DNA of 64,000 nucleotides from Sporosarcina koreensis (GTDB taxonomy: Bacteria; Bacillota; Bacilli; Bacillales_A; Planococcaceae). The notes beneath the pieces are model-generated. The model ran no database searches, was not told where the DNA came from, and worked only from the letters and a program-made list of their open reading frames with translations. Location: NCBI RefSeq assembly GCF_000826145.2, contig NZ_LN651335.1:1-64000 (forward strand). The letters are read 5' to 3'. The translations under genes and the position numbers were made by a program. Of the stretch, positions 12,530 through 22,262 are shown in pieces. Positions within the stretch are counted from its first letter, which is position 1; the number at the start of each line of letters is the position of its first letter.

Positions 12530-13308
12530 GTGAGATCAGACAGTCCGGCAAGTCCGTGGAAGAGGCAATCGCTTCTGCATTGGAGAAATTGAACGCTTTA
12601 CGGGAACAAGTCGATGTCCAAGTGATCACTGAAGGAAAGAAAGGGTTTCTCGGTTTTGGCGCTGCACCTGCTGAAGTGGTGGTGACCCGCCTGCCGGAAC
12701 CGCCCGCACCCGAGCCTGCCGATCTGCCGCCGGTACCCGAAACACCAGCCGAACCGGTTGCGGAAAACACGGAGCCGGACCGGCCGGACGCGCCCGGATC
12801 TGATGAAAAAAGTGCAGAAACCGAAGCGGAATCCGCAGAAGCCGGCCGTTCCGACGAAGATGTGGCGGCGGAAACATCCCAGTATCTGCTGCAGATTGCA
12901 GAAGGGATGGGCGTCACTGATCTGGACATCACCTGGACGCTGGAAGGCAAAGTTCTGGAGTACCAGCTGGAAAGCGAAAAAGCGGCGTTCCTTATCGGGA
13001 AGCGGGGTGCCACATTGAATGCACTCCAGCAGCTCGCCCAGCTGGTTGCAAACAAAGGTGACAACCCGTACAAAGTCGTCCGGCTCGATGTCGGTGACTA
13101 CCGGCTGAAGCGGGAACAGTCACTGGAACTGCTGGCGGAGCGCATGGCGGACAAAGCCGTGCGCAGCGGACGCAAAGTGGAGCTTGAGCCGATGCCGTCC
13201 AGTGAACGGAAAGTGCTCCACAATGCACTTGCCGATCGTCTGGACATCGAAACGTACTCGGAAGGCAAAGATCCGCGCCGCTATCTCGTCATCGAACCGA
13301 TCAAATGA
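12526..13308 (+). CDS. khpB: RNA-binding protein Jag/KhpB
   Basis: A 260-residue RNA-binding protein with three parts. An N-terminal Jag_N domain (about 1-50) ends in KGFLGFG. A long acidic, proline- and alanine-rich linker follows (about 55-115). KH and R3H domains form the C-terminal half, with the KH loop FLIGKRGATLNALQQL. In other Firmicutes, KhpB acts with KhpA and influences cell division and elongation. The linker is long and of low complexity for the family. It overlaps yidC by 4 bp and has its own terminator. Confidence 0.93.
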   Translation: MSEIRQSGKSVEEAIASALEKLNALREQVDVQVITEGKKGFLGFGAAPAEVVVTRLPEPPAPEPADLPPVPETPAEPVAENTEPDRPDAPGSDEKSAETEAESAEAGRSDEDVAAETSQYLLQIAEGMGVTDLDITWTLEGKVLEYQLESEKAAFLIGKRGATLNALQQLAQLVANKGDNPYKVVRLDVGDYRLKREQSLELLAERMADKAVRSGRKVELEPMPSSERKVLHNALADRLDIETYSEGKDPRRYLVIEPIK

Positions 13309-13317
13309 ATACAGTCC

Positions 13318-13354
13318 AACCGCCATGGCCCTCACCGGTCATGGCGGTTTTTTT
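13318..13354 (+). terminator. jag terminator
   Basis: The stem AACCGCCATG/CATGGCGGTT (13318-13349) is followed by a T-tract. Confidence 0.88.
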
Positions 13355-13420
13355 ATGAAAAAAGAATACGCTGCGGGTCTCCGGAAAGTGTATGGGCCGG
13401 ATTTCGGCCATTTTTTACAG

Positions 13421-13526
13421 TTATCCACAAAAAGTTCAATTCCCGCACTAGGACTTGGGCACGATTTGTGCTAAAATTTACTGTTAGAAAGTTACGCCCG
13501 GAAATAGGTTATGCACATGTGGATAA
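13421..13526. promoter_or_regulatory. DnaA boxes and possible promoter before mnmE
   Basis: TTATCCACA lies at 13421-13429. A head-to-head pair, TTATGCACA (13509-13517) and TGTGGATAA (13518-13526), abuts without a gap. Between them a possible extended -10 (TGC-TAAAAT, TAAAAT at 13472-13477) could start mnmE transcription. The boxes are exact matches; DnaA control of mnmE is inference. Confidence 0.6.
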
Positions 13527-13551
13527 CGACAGATCAGGAAGGTGAGACAGC

Positions 13552-14937
13552 GTGCAGTTTGATACAATCGCGGCGATTTCAACGCCGATGGGAGAAGGGG
13601 CGATCGCAATCGTCCGGATCAGCGGGGACGAGGCCGTCCAGATCGCCGACCGGCTGTTCCGGTCACCGTCCGGGAAGAAATTGGCGGATGCTGATTCCCA
13701 TACGATCCACTATGGTCATCTGGTGGACCCAGCGACGGGAGAGACCGTCGAAGAAATCATGGTTTCTATAATGAAAGCACCAAAAACATTCACGCGGGAA
13801 GATGTTGTGGAACTGAATTGCCACGGCGGACTTGTTTCCGTCAACCGGGTGCTGCGGCTCGTGCTCCAATTCGGCGCACGTCTGGCGGAACCCGGAGAAT
13901 TCACGAAGCGTGCTTTCCTGAATGGGCGTATCGACTTATCGCAATCGGAAGCCGTCATGGATCTGATCCGCGCGAAAACGGACCGTGCAATGAATGTCGC
14001 CCTCAATCAGATGGATGGCAAGCTGTCCCGCCTGATCGGGGACTTGCGGCAGGCGCTCCTCGAAACGCTGGCGCAGGTCGAAGTGAATATCGACTATCCG
14101 GAATATGACGATGTCGAAGAGATGACCATCCCGCTCATGATCGAAAAAGGGAATTGGGTGAAGACGCAGATCGAGCGGCTCCTCGCCACGTCTTCGCAAG
14201 GCCGCATTTTGCGTGAGGGATTGTCGACGGTCATCATCGGCCGGCCGAACGTAGGGAAATCCTCCCTGCTCAACAGCCTCGTCCAGGAAAATAAAGCGAT
14301 CGTAACTGACATTGCAGGGACCACTCGTGATATTATTGAGGAGTACGTCAATGTCCAGGGAGTTCCGCTGAAGCTTGTGGATACGGCAGGGATCCGGGAG
14401 ACGGAAGATCTCGTCGAACGGATCGGCGTGGAACGGTCCCGGCAGGTGCTGAAAGATGCGGATCTTGTCATTCTGCTGCTGAATGGGTCCGAAGCCCTCA
14501 CAGAGGAGGACGGGCGGCTGCTGGAGACCGTCCGGCCGATGGATGCGATCATCCTCGTCAACAAGACGGATCTGCCGCAGCAGCTCGATCTGGCGGATGT
14601 CCGTGCCCGCGCCGGGGACAAACCGATCATCACAGCATCCATCCTGCAGGACGAAGGGGTGGAAGAGCTGGAACAGACGATCGCCGGACTCTTCTTCGGC
14701 GGCGGCGTGGAAGCCCAGGATCCGACGTATGTATCGAATGAGCGCCACATCGCCCTGCTGCATCAGGCGAAGTCGGCAATCGAGGATGCGATTGCGGCAG
14801 CGGAAGCCCGCGTGCCGGTCGATATGATCCAGATCGACATCACCCGCACTTGGGAACTGCTTGGCGAAATTGTCGGGGATACCGTACAGGACAGTCTCAT
14901 CAACCAATTATTCTCACAGTTCTGCCTCGGAAAATAA
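13552..14937 (+). CDS. mnmE: tRNA modification GTPase MnmE
   Basis: A 461-residue GTPase that works with MnmG to add carboxymethylaminomethyl groups to the wobble uridine of certain tRNAs. A tetrahydrofolate-binding N-terminal domain (about 1-120) is followed by helices and an inserted G domain. The G domain shows [20 protein letters not shown] and NKTDL. The C-terminus is FCLGK, the catalytic cysteine motif. The start is GTG after GGAAGGTGAG. mnmG follows in 55 bp. Confidence 0.97.
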   Translation: MQFDTIAAISTPMGEGAIAIVRISGDEAVQIADRLFRSPSGKKLADADSHTIHYGHLVDPATGETVEEIMVSIMKAPKTFTREDVVELNCHGGLVSVNRVLRLVLQFGARLAEPGEFTKRAFLNGRIDLSQSEAVMDLIRAKTDRAMNVALNQMDGKLSRLIGDLRQALLETLAQVEVNIDYPEYDDVEEMTIPLMIEKGNWVKTQIERLLATSSQGRILREGLSTVIIGRPNVGKSSLLNSLVQENKAIVTDIAGTTRDIIEEYVNVQGVPLKLVDTAGIRETEDLVERIGVERSRQVLKDADLVILLLNGSEALTEEDGRLLETVRPMDAIILVNKTDLPQQLDLADVRARAGDKPIITASILQDEGVEELEQTIAGLFFGGGVEAQDPTYVSNERHIALLHQAKSAIEDAIAAAEARVPVDMIQIDITRTWELLGEIVGDTVQDSLINQLFSQFCLGK

Positions 14938-14992
14938 CAAATTTGACAGCAGGCGGCCGTCTGCTGTTCATATATAGGAAGGATGAACGAGC

Positions 14993-16882
14993 ATGCCACA
15001 ATTTGAAGCAGGCACGTTCGATTGCATAGTAATCGGTGCCGGCCATGCTGGCGCAGAAGCAGCCCATGCGGCTGCACAAATGGGTGCAAAAACACTTGTG
15101 CTCACCATGAATCTTGATATGATCGCTTTCATGCCATGCAATCCGTCACTCGGAGGTCCTGCAAAAGGGATCGTCGTCCGAGAGATCGATGCACTTGGCG
15201 GCGTCATGGGGAAAGTGATCGACAAAACACACATCCAGATGAGGATGCTGAATACAGGGAAGGGACCGGCCGTGCGGGCACTCCGCGCGCAGGCCGATAA
15301 GGTCCTTTACCAGCAGGAGATGAAACGGACGCTCGAAGACCAGGAGAACCTGTCGCTTCATCAGGGCGTTGTCGAAGAACTGATCGTCGAAGACGGGGAA
15401 GTCAAAGGGGTCGTCACGCAGATCGGCGCCGTCTACCGGGCAAAGACCGTCATCGTGACGACAGGTACATTCCTCCGCGGGGAAGTCATCATCGGAGACT
15501 TGAAATACTCGAGCGGGCCGAACAACCAGATGCCGTCCATCGGCCTGGCGGACAGCCTGCGGGATCTTGGGTTCGATACGGTCCGTTTCAAGACGGGGAC
15601 GCCGCCGCGGGTCAACAGCAAGTCGATCGACTACAGCAAGACCGAAATCCAGCCGGGGGATGATGAACCGCGCGCATTCAGTTTTGAAACGACGGAATTC
15701 ATCACCGACCAGCTGCCTTGCTGGCTGACCTACACGACACCGCTCACCCATCAGCTCATCAATGACAACCTTCACCTGTCACCGATGTATTCAGGTGTCA
15801 TCAAAGGGAAGGGGCCGAGCTACTGTCCATCGATCGAGGATAAGATCGTCCGCTTCGCGGATAAGTCCCGTCACCAGATTTTCCTCGAGCCGGAAGGCCG
15901 CAATACACGGGAAATGTACGTCCAGGGACTGTCGACGAGTCTTCCGGAACACGTCCAGCGCAAGATGATCGAGAGTGTCCCGGGACTCGAGAAAGCCGAA
16001 ATGCTGCGGGCCGGCTATGCGATCGAGTATGACGCGATCGTACCGACCCAGCTGTGGCCGACACTTGAAACGAAAAAAATCAAGAACTTATATACAGCCG
16101 GACAGATCAATGGGACGTCAGGATACGAAGAAGCCGCAGCGCAGGGTATCATGGCAGGCATCAACGCAGCTTGTAACGTCCTCGGTAAAGACGAAACCGT
16201 ACTTGGCCGTGCAGACGCCTACATTGGTGTACTGATCGATGACCTCGTGACGAAAGGGACAAGCGAACCGTATCGTCTCCTGACATCACGTGCGGAATAC
16301 CGTCTGCTGCTCCGTCATGACAATGCCGACCTGCGGCTGACGGACATCGGCCATTCCCTCGGCCTGATCACCGATGAACGGTACGCCAAGTTCATCGTGA
16401 AGAAACAGCAGATCGAGGAAGAGATCGAACGGCTGCGTGCAATTTCCATAAAACCGGAAGAAGACGTACAGGCCATCATCGAAGCAGCAGGAGGCACGCC
16501 GCTCCGCGAGCCGATGAAAGCCGCTGACCTGCTGAAACGTCCGGAGATGAAGTACTCGGAGATCAGCAAAGTCGTTCCGCCTGACGTTCCGTGCACGCCT
16601 GACGTCGCGGAACAGGTGGAAATCTCCATCAAGTACGAAGGCTACATCGAAAAAGCGATGCAGCAAGTGAACCGGATGAAAAAGATGGAGAACAAACGGA
16701 TCCCGGACGGCATTGATTACCACGCCATCTCTGGAATCGCCAAAGAGGCGCGGGCCAATCTGAGTGAAGTGCGTCCGTTGTCCATTGCGCAGGCTTCCCG
16801 GATCTCGGGAGTCAATCCTGCCGATATCTCCATCCTTCTCGTCTATATTGAGCAGGGGAAAATCGCGAAAATATCCGGCTGA
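14993..16882 (+). CDS. mnmG: tRNA uridine-5-carboxymethylaminomethyl enzyme MnmG
   Basis: A 629-residue FAD protein, partner of MnmE in wobble-uridine modification. It opens with the dinucleotide fold [15 protein letters not shown] and contains the conserved [10 protein letters not shown] and [11 protein letters not shown] blocks. The C-terminal helical domain ends with [18 protein letters not shown]. The ATG follows AGGAAGG. A strong terminator comes 6 bp after the stop, so mnmEG forms a unit and rsmG is read past or separately. Confidence 0.97.
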   Translation: MPQFEAGTFDCIVIGAGHAGAEAAHAAAQMGAKTLVLTMNLDMIAFMPCNPSLGGPAKGIVVREIDALGGVMGKVIDKTHIQMRMLNTGKGPAVRALRAQADKVLYQQEMKRTLEDQENLSLHQGVVEELIVEDGEVKGVVTQIGAVYRAKTVIVTTGTFLRGEVIIGDLKYSSGPNNQMPSIGLADSLRDLGFDTVRFKTGTPPRVNSKSIDYSKTEIQPGDDEPRAFSFETTEFITDQLPCWLTYTTPLTHQLINDNLHLSPMYSGVIKGKGPSYCPSIEDKIVRFADKSRHQIFLEPEGRNTREMYVQGLSTSLPEHVQRKMIESVPGLEKAEMLRAGYAIEYDAIVPTQLWPTLETKKIKNLYTAGQINGTSGYEEAAAQGIMAGINAACNVLGKDETVLGRADAYIGVLIDDLVTKGTSEPYRLLTSRAEYRLLLRHDNADLRLTDIGHSLGLITDERYAKFIVKKQQIEEEIERLRAISIKPEEDVQAIIEAAGGTPLREPMKAADLLKRPEMKYSEISKVVPPDVPCTPDVAEQVEISIKYEGYIEKAMQQVNRMKKMENKRIPDGIDYHAISGIAKEARANLSEVRPLSIAQASRISGVNPADISILLVYIEQGKIAKISG

Positions 16883-16887
16883 CTGTC

Positions 16888-16925
16888 AGCTAATACGGAT
16901 ATCCAGTCCGTATTAGCTTTTTTTT
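16888..16925 (+). terminator. mnmG terminator
   Basis: A 12-bp perfect stem AGCTAATACGGA/TCCGTATTAGCT (16888-16918) followed by eight Ts. Confidence 0.92.
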
Positions 16926-16940
16926 GAAAGGTGGATTCCA

Positions 16941-17657
16941 GTGAACGAAGAACAATTCATTGCAGCTCTCAACGAAAAAGGCATTTCCCTGTCCGACCAT
17001 CAGGCTGCACAGTTCCGGAAGTATTTCGAGCTGCTGGTCGAGTGGAATGAAAAGATGAACTTAACAGCCATCACGGATGCGCCATCCGTCTATTTAAAAC
17101 ACTTCTATGATTCGGTATCCGCCGCTTTCTTTGCGGATTTCGATAAGGAAGCCGCACTGTGTGATGTCGGTGCCGGGGCGGGATTTCCAAGCATTCCGCT
17201 GAAGATCTGCTTCCCGGACCTACATGTGACCATTGTTGATTCGCTCAACAAACGGATCACATTCCTGCATGAACTGGCAGACCAGCTGCAGCTGAAAGAT
17301 GTGCAGTTTGTCCATGCACGGGCAGAGGAGTTCGGTCAGAATCCCGCATACCGGGAGCGGTTCGACATCGTGACTGCCCGGGCAGTGGCGCGGCTGAGTG
17401 TATTGGCAGAACTATGTGTTCCCGCTCTGAAAGTAGGGGGGCAGTTCATCGCCATGAAAGGTGCAGCCGCCGAAGACGAACTTACAGATGCAAAAAAAGC
17501 ACTTGAAACTCTCGGCGTTGTGTTAGAAGATGAATATACATTCTCGCTTCCTCTTGAAGCGAGTGAACGTACGGTATTCATTTTTTCAAAGAATAAGAAA
17601 ACACCTGCTAAATATCCACGGAAACCAGGCACGCCGAATAAGACGCCTATCCGATAA
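16941..17657 (+). CDS. rsmG: 16S rRNA (guanine527-N7) methyltransferase
   Basis: A 238-residue SAM-dependent methyltransferase for G527 of 16S rRNA. The SAM-binding loop reads [15 protein letters not shown], and [15 protein letters not shown] follows as motif II. The last 20 residues are basic and proline-rich ([18 protein letters not shown]), longer than I expect for the family. The start is GTG after AAAGGTGG. A parS site lies 7 bp past the stop. The gene sits between mnmG and noc as in B. subtilis. Confidence 0.96.
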   Translation: MNEEQFIAALNEKGISLSDHQAAQFRKYFELLVEWNEKMNLTAITDAPSVYLKHFYDSVSAAFFADFDKEAALCDVGAGAGFPSIPLKICFPDLHVTIVDSLNKRITFLHELADQLQLKDVQFVHARAEEFGQNPAYRERFDIVTARAVARLSVLAELCVPALKVGGQFIAMKGAAAEDELTDAKKALETLGVVLEDEYTFSLPLEASERTVFIFSKNKKTPAKYPRKPGTPNKTPIR

Positions 17658-17663
17658 TCCAAC

Positions 17664-17679
17664 TGTTTCACGTGGAACA
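17664..17679. promoter_or_regulatory. parS site (rsmG-noc spacer)
   Basis: TGTTTCACGTGGAACA is the reverse complement of TGTTCCACGTGAAACA, an exact Bacillus parS form, and is the ParB nucleation site. It lies 4 kb from the mnmE end of the origin and 2.6 kb from the copy inside parB. Confidence 0.93.
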
Positions 17680-17867
17680 TTACTGCATCGTTTTATAGAA
17701 TCAGCGGTTATCAAGACGCTTTGTTACGTATGTACGGTCAGTCAGGACATGACAGGACTGTTGCCATTCAGTTCAGCAGACGAGCGGATGGCGGGTGGTA
17801 TTCATCCTCTCTGCAGCCACTGAGTGGAAGTACAACAGAGGATAGTCTTTAGAAGGTGGTGTCTGGA

Positions 17868-18728
17868 ATGAAAAATACTTTTTCACGTTTTTTTGGGAAT
17901 AGTGAAAAAGGGCTCCCTCCAATCGAAGAAGCTGAACAGCCTTTGGTGAATGAATCGGTGGAACAGATCCGCATCGACCTCATTTCACCGAACCGCTTTC
18001 AGCCCCGCACAATATTCTCTGAAGAAAAAATAGAAGAGCTTGCGCGCACTATCCATACACATGGTATCATCCAGCCGATCGTCATCCGACAGACAGAAGA
18101 GGACAGTTATGAAATCATTGCCGGAGAGCGCCGCTACCGGGCGATGAAAAAACTCGGCTGGACAGAAGTCCCGGCCATCGTCCGCAATCTGGACGACAAA
18201 GAAACGGCTTCCATCGCGCTGATCGAGAACTTGCAGCGGGAAGAGCTGACTGCAATCGAAGAGGCCTATGCGTATGAGCAGCTGCTCGAACTGCATTCGC
18301 TTACACAGGAAGCACTGGCACAGCGCCTTGGAAAAGGACAGTCGACCATTGCCAATAAAATGCGGCTGCTCAAACTTCCGGAGGAGATCAAGCAGGCCAT
18401 TCTCTCGAAAGAATTGTCGGAGCGCCATGCGAGGGCATTGATTGCTTTGAAGGATCCCGATCTGCAGCGGCAGGTATTTCAGGAAACGCTTGAAAAAGGG
18501 CTGAACGTCAAACAGTTGGAAGCCCGCATTCAGGAAGTGCTGAAGCCGAAAGAAGAGAAGAAGCAGGCACCAAAGCGCAAATCCGTGAGCAAGGATGTCC
18601 GGATTGCTGTCAATACAATCCGCCAGTCACTGACCATGGTGACGAAAAGTGGGATCGATCTTACGACGGAAGAAGAGGACTCGGAAGACTTCTATACATT
18701 CACCGTGAAAATCCCGAAATCGAAATGA
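17868..18728 (+). CDS. noc: nucleoid occlusion protein Noc
   Basis: A 286-residue ParB paralogue that binds dispersed Noc sites and keeps the division septum off the nucleoid. The N-terminus [15 protein letters not shown] is the amphipathic membrane-targeting helix known from B. subtilis Noc, and distinguishes it from ParB. The ParB/CTPase motif is [15 protein letters not shown], and the HTH lies around [19 protein letters not shown]. The ATG at 17868 is preceded by AAGGTGG. A second ParB-like gene follows 0.9 kb on. Confidence 0.95.
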   Translation: MKNTFSRFFGNSEKGLPPIEEAEQPLVNESVEQIRIDLISPNRFQPRTIFSEEKIEELARTIHTHGIIQPIVIRQTEEDSYEIIAGERRYRAMKKLGWTEVPAIVRNLDDKETASIALIENLQREELTAIEEAYAYEQLLELHSLTQEALAQRLGKGQSTIANKMRLLKLPEEIKQAILSKELSERHARALIALKDPDLQRQVFQETLEKGLNVKQLEARIQEVLKPKEEKKQAPKRKSVSKDVRIAVNTIRQSLTMVTKSGIDLTTEEEDSEDFYTFTVKIPKSK

Positions 18729-18744
18729 GTTTCTCACGTCAATG

Positions 18745-18774
18745 ACTCTTGCAATCGTCAATGCAAGAGTTTTT
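18745..18774 (+). terminator. noc terminator
   Basis: The stem ACTCTTGCA/TGCAAGAGT (18745-18770) is followed by four to five Ts. Confidence 0.7.
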
Positions 18775-18883
18775 GCGCTGTTATCCGTACCAATTCCCGT
18801 GCGGTTTTGGTAAACTGAAAGATAGAACAAGGGTCAGCAGGTCATCATGTAGTTTGAATGCTGGAAAGAAAGCAGGTGCTCGT

Positions 18884-19645
18884 TTGGGTAGAATCATCGC
18901 AATAGCCAACCAAAAAGGCGGCGTCGGAAAGACAACAACCTCCGTGAACCTCAGCGCCTGTCTTGCACATATCGGAAAGAAAGTACTGCTGATCGATACC
19001 GATCCGCAGGGAAACGCAACGAGCGGCGCGGGCATCAACAAAGGGGATGTACAGAATTGCATCTACGATATCCTCATTGACGATGTCCCAATGAAGAATG
19101 TCATTCTGCCGACAAAAGTGCCGCAGCTGGACTGCGTGCCCGCTACCATCTCGCTCGCAGGTGCGGAAATTGAACTGGTGTCCACCATTTCCAGGGAAGT
19201 GCGTATGAAACATGCCATCCAGGAAGTGAAAGAGGACTATGATTATATCATCATCGACTGTCCGCCATCGCTCGGACTGCTGACGATCAATGCACTCACT
19301 GCTTCCGACTCGATCATTATCCCGGTGCAATGCGAATACTATGCGCTCGAAGGACTGAGCCAGCTGCTGAGCACGATCCGGCTTGTTCAGAAGCACTTGA
19401 ACGAACAGCTCGTGATCGACGGGGTACTGCTGACGATGTTCGACGCGCGTACCAACTTGGGGATCCAGGTAATCGACGAAGTGAAGAAGTATTTCCAGGA
19501 CAAGGTCTATAAAACGATCATCCCGCGGAACGTACGGTTGAGCGAAGCACCGAGTCACGGGGAGCCGATCATCATCTATGATGCACGATCACGGGGTGCG
19601 GAAGTTTACTTAGAGCTGGCAAAGGAAGTGGTTCATAATGGCTAA
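18884..19645 (+). CDS. parA: chromosome partitioning ATPase ParA (Soj)
   Basis: A 253-residue Walker-type ATPase that acts with ParB in origin segregation and controls DnaA activity. The deviant Walker A is KGGVGKTTT and Walker B is YDYIIIDCPPSLG. The frame runs 45 codons further upstream, but the protein must start at the TTG at 18884. That gives MGRIIAIANQKGGVGKT, matching B. subtilis Soj from its first residue, and AGGTG lies five bases before it. It overlaps parB by 8 bp. Confidence 0.96.
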   Translation: MGRIIAIANQKGGVGKTTTSVNLSACLAHIGKKVLLIDTDPQGNATSGAGINKGDVQNCIYDILIDDVPMKNVILPTKVPQLDCVPATISLAGAEIELVSTISREVRMKHAIQEVKEDYDYIIIDCPPSLGLLTINALTASDSIIIPVQCEYYALEGLSQLLSTIRLVQKHLNEQLVIDGVLLTMFDARTNLGIQVIDEVKKYFQDKVYKTIIPRNVRLSEAPSHGEPIIIYDARSRGAEVYLELAKEVVHNG

Positions 19646-20480
19646 AGGTCTTGGCAAAGGCATCAACGCATTATTTCCAGGAGAGTCACTTGCACAAGCG
19701 GAAACAGTTGAGCAGATCAATCTGAAAAGCATCACAGTCAATCCATATCAGCCGAGGAAACGGTTCGATGAATCAGCGATCGAGGAATTAAGTGCGTCCA
19801 TAAAAGAGCACGGGGTTCTGCAGCCGATCATCGTCCGCAAAGTCGGATCGGCAAACGAAATCGTCGTAGGGGAGCGCCGGTTCCGGGCTGCGAAACTTGC
19901 CGGTCTGAAAGAGATTCCTGCGGTCGTCCGCCAGCTGACGGACGCCGAATCGATGGAACTGGCGATCTTGGAAAACCTTCAGCGGGAAGACCTGTCTCCC
20001 ATCGAGGAAGCGGAAGCCTATCAGAACCTGATGGACAGCCTCAGTCTGACACAGGAACAACTCGCATTCCGGCTTGGGAAGAGCCGCCCGCATATCGCCA
20101 ATCATATCCGTCTGCTCGCATTGCCGGAAAAGGTCCGGAAAGAGATTACGGACGGCAAGTTGTCAATGGGGCATGGCAGGACGCTGCTTGGCCTGCGAAA
20201 GAAAGAACAGATTGGTATTATCGCTGAAAAGACGATGAAAGAAGGCTTGAATGTCCGTCAGCTCGAGGCACTCGTCCAGAAGCTGAACGATAATGTTTCA
20301 CGTGAAACAACGAAGAAGAACGATAAGAAAGATGTCTTTTTGATTGAGCAGGAAACAACACTGAGAGAGCATTTCGGCACGAATGTATCCATCAAGAAAA
20401 CAAAGAACAGAGGGAAGATTGAAATCGAATTTTTCTCTGAAGAAGACTTTGAACGGATCATGGATATGCTGAATGATTGA
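19638..20480 (+). CDS. parB: chromosome partitioning protein ParB (Spo0J)
   Basis: A 280-residue CTP-dependent DNA clamp that loads at parS and spreads, recruiting SMC. The N-terminus MAKGLGKGINALFPGE is typical of Spo0J. The CTPase motif is IVVGERRFRAAKLAG. The HTH is in QLAFRLGKSRPHIANHIRLL and the C-terminal dimer domain ends ERIMDMLND. An exact parS lies inside the gene at 20294-20309, as in B. subtilis. Its start overlaps parA. Confidence 0.97.
   Translation: MAKGLGKGINALFPGESLAQAETVEQINLKSITVNPYQPRKRFDESAIEELSASIKEHGVLQPIIVRKVGSANEIVVGERRFRAAKLAGLKEIPAVVRQLTDAESMELAILENLQREDLSPIEEAEAYQNLMDSLSLTQEQLAFRLGKSRPHIANHIRLLALPEKVRKEITDGKLSMGHGRTLLGLRKKEQIGIIAEKTMKEGLNVRQLEALVQKLNDNVSRETTKKNDKKDVFLIEQETTLREHFGTNVSIKKTKNRGKIEIEFFSEEDFERIMDMLND
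20294..20309. promoter_or_regulatory. parS site inside parB
   Basis: TGTTTCACGTGAAACA is a perfect 16-bp parS palindrome, lying in codons for NVSRET of parB. Confidence 0.97.
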
Positions 20481-20486
20481 CCGTGT

Positions 20487-20520
20487 ACCTATTCCGCAGC
20501 GGCGGGATAGGTTTTATTTT
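20487..20520 (+). terminator. parB terminator
   Basis: ACCTATTCCGC-AGCG-GCGGGATAGGT followed by TTTATTTTTT. Confidence 0.8.
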
Positions 20521-20543
20521 TTACAGATCAGGATGTGGACGTC

Positions 20544-21254
20544 GTGGTGTTATATGGAACGCTTGTAAACGTAGCGCTTATTATTGCAGGATCCTTGATC
20601 GGCAGGATCTTTAAAAACATACCGGACCGCATGAAACAGACCGTCATGTATGGGATTGCATTAGCGGTCATGGCAATCGGGATCCAGATGACATTCGAGA
20701 GCACACAGCTGCTCATTGTGATCATCAGTATTGTTCTCGGCTCGGTGATCGGCGAGTGGGTAAATGTTGATCACATGATGGAACAGGCCGGGAAATGGCT
20801 GGAATCCAAAATGCCTGTCCAGAAAGATGGACCAGGCATTTCACAGGGGTTTGTGACAGCGACGATGATTTTCGTCATCGGTTCGATGTCGATCATCGGC
20901 GCCATTGACAGCGGTCTCCGCAATGATCATTCCGTCCTGATGATGAAAGGGATCATCGATGGCTTCACGGCGATCATCCTCAGTTCGACGCTTGGCATCG
21001 GCGTCCTGTTCGCGGCGGTGCCGGTGTTCTTATATCAGGGGATTATCACGCTGTTCTCCACGCAGATCAGCCGGGTTGTGCCCGATGATCTGCTTCAGCT
21101 TTTCATCTCCGAGATGACAGCGACAGGCGGTCTGATGATCTTTGCCATCGGTCTGAACTTAATCGGCCTGACGAAGATCCGTGTAGCGAATTTCATCCCT
21201 GCGATCGCCGTGGTGGCGGTCATCGTGATGGTCATGCGTCTGCTTGGTCTTTGA
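20544..21254 (+). CDS. DUF554 membrane protein
   Basis: A 236-residue integral membrane protein of the DUF554 family (B. subtilis YdfK type), of unknown function. It has about six to seven hydrophobic segments and the family opening MVLYGTLVNVALIIAGSLIG. I chose the GTG at 20544 because AGGAT lies nine bases upstream and because this start gives the usual MVL N-terminus. A GTG at 20535 is possible but would sit on top of the ribosome site. Its last 96 bp overlap the 3' end of the convergent yyaC. Confidence 0.85.
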   Translation: MVLYGTLVNVALIIAGSLIGRIFKNIPDRMKQTVMYGIALAVMAIGIQMTFESTQLLIVIISIVLGSVIGEWVNVDHMMEQAGKWLESKMPVQKDGPGISQGFVTATMIFVIGSMSIIGAIDSGLRNDHSVLMMKGIIDGFTAIILSSTLGIGVLFAAVPVFLYQGIITLFSTQISRVVPDDLLQLFISEMTATGGLMIFAIGLNLIGLTKIRVANFIPAIAVVAVIVMVMRLLGL

Positions 21255-21800
21255 CCGCCCCGAGGCGAGCTGCATAGCGCGTGAAACAGTTCGTCCCATT
21301 TCGTAGGACAGGTGCAGCCGGGTGCTCTGGAGAACGGAATGCTCCATGAACCCGCCGATATTGACGACGCCTTTGATGGCAAGATTACCGACGGCAGGGA
21401 GTTCTTTCCCGACCGCCTTGCCGGGATGGAGAGGGCCGTCCTGGATGAGCAGCTGGCCGACGGAGTCACTTTTCCCGAGACACGCATCGATGGCGACAAG
21501 GAAAGCATCCGGATGATGCCGCTGGATGAGGGCGATCGTCTCCTCGAGGTTCAGGGCGTGCAGCGGGTTCTCCAGCGTGCCGATCACCTGATACGGGAAC
21601 AGCTTGTTCTCCGTCAGCAGGGAACCGATCAGCGGGCCGAGCGCATCACCGGTCGATCGGTCGGTTCCGATACAGAGGAACAGTACTTCTTTTGTTGTGA
21701 AGGGGATGTTGTCGAGAAACAATGTGCTCAGCTTCCAGACGGCTCCGGTTTCTTTGTAGTGGATACGGATGTTCAATTCGGCATGATCGAAGTTTCGCAT
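21159..21800 (-). CDS. yyaC: putative sporulation protease YyaC (DUF1256)
   Basis: A 213-residue protein related to the germination protease fold and found in spore formers. The family motifs are clear: LCIGTDRSTGDALGPLIGS and VAIDACLG. The ATG at 21800 is preceded by AGGAGCC; the open frame further upstream is not coding. The last 30 or so residues (from about SGRSKTKQTHD) are rich in His, Asp and Arg, are not family-like, and are read from the antisense strand of the DUF554 gene. That suggests the original stop was lost. Its presence hints at a sporulating ancestry. Confidence 0.85.
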   Translation of the reverse strand: MRNFDHAELNIRIHYKETGAVWKLSTLFLDNIPFTTKEVLFLCIGTDRSTGDALGPLIGSLLTENKLFPYQVIGTLENPLHALNLEETIALIQRHHPDAFLVAIDACLGKSDSVGQLLIQDGPLHPGKAVGKELPAVGNLAIKGVVNIGGFMEHSVLQSTRLHLSYEMGRTVSRAMQLASGRSKTKQTHDHHDDRHHGDRRDEIRYTDLRQAD

Positions 21801-21914
21801 AATCAGGCTCCTGTCCAGGAATAGTAGTGGGAATGGATGGTGTCCTGAAGTATACTCAAAGAAAAGCACGTTTATACACGTGCCTATTACGAGGTTGGAA
21901 GAGGAGGATGCGGT

Positions 21915-22118
21915 ATGGAAGGGAAACAGTTCGGACTGCATGATGTAGTGGAGATGAAGAAACAGCACCCGTGTGGGACCAACTCCTGGAAGATCATCCG
22001 CATGGGTGCGGACATCCGTATCAAGTGCCAGGGGTGCGGTCACAGCATCATGATCCCGCGGAACGAATTCGCGAAGAAGATGAAGCGGGTCACGGAGCAC
22101 GCAGCACAGCAGGACTGA
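21915..22118 (+). CDS. DUF951 small zinc-ribbon-like protein
   Basis: A 67-residue protein of the DUF951 family (YyzM in B. subtilis), regularly found next to ychF. It contains KQHPCGTNSWKIIRMGADI and RIKCQGCGH: three cysteines in the order C, CxxC, which could bind a metal. The function is unknown; a nucleic-acid role has been guessed for the family. The ATG follows GAGGAGG. It is divergent from yyaC and upstream of ychF. Confidence 0.88.
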   Translation: MEGKQFGLHDVVEMKKQHPCGTNSWKIIRMGADIRIKCQGCGHSIMIPRNEFAKKMKRVTEHAAQQD

Positions 22119-22262
22119 ATGGACAGAACTGTGTGTGCTCCTTATAATGGAAGAGCTGCCTGATGAAGCGGCATGCTGGCTGTAAGATGAAATCAAGTAC
22201 CTCAACGACAATCAAAAAAAGAAAATATGATAATTTACGGACCAAGAAAGGTTGGGAATAAT

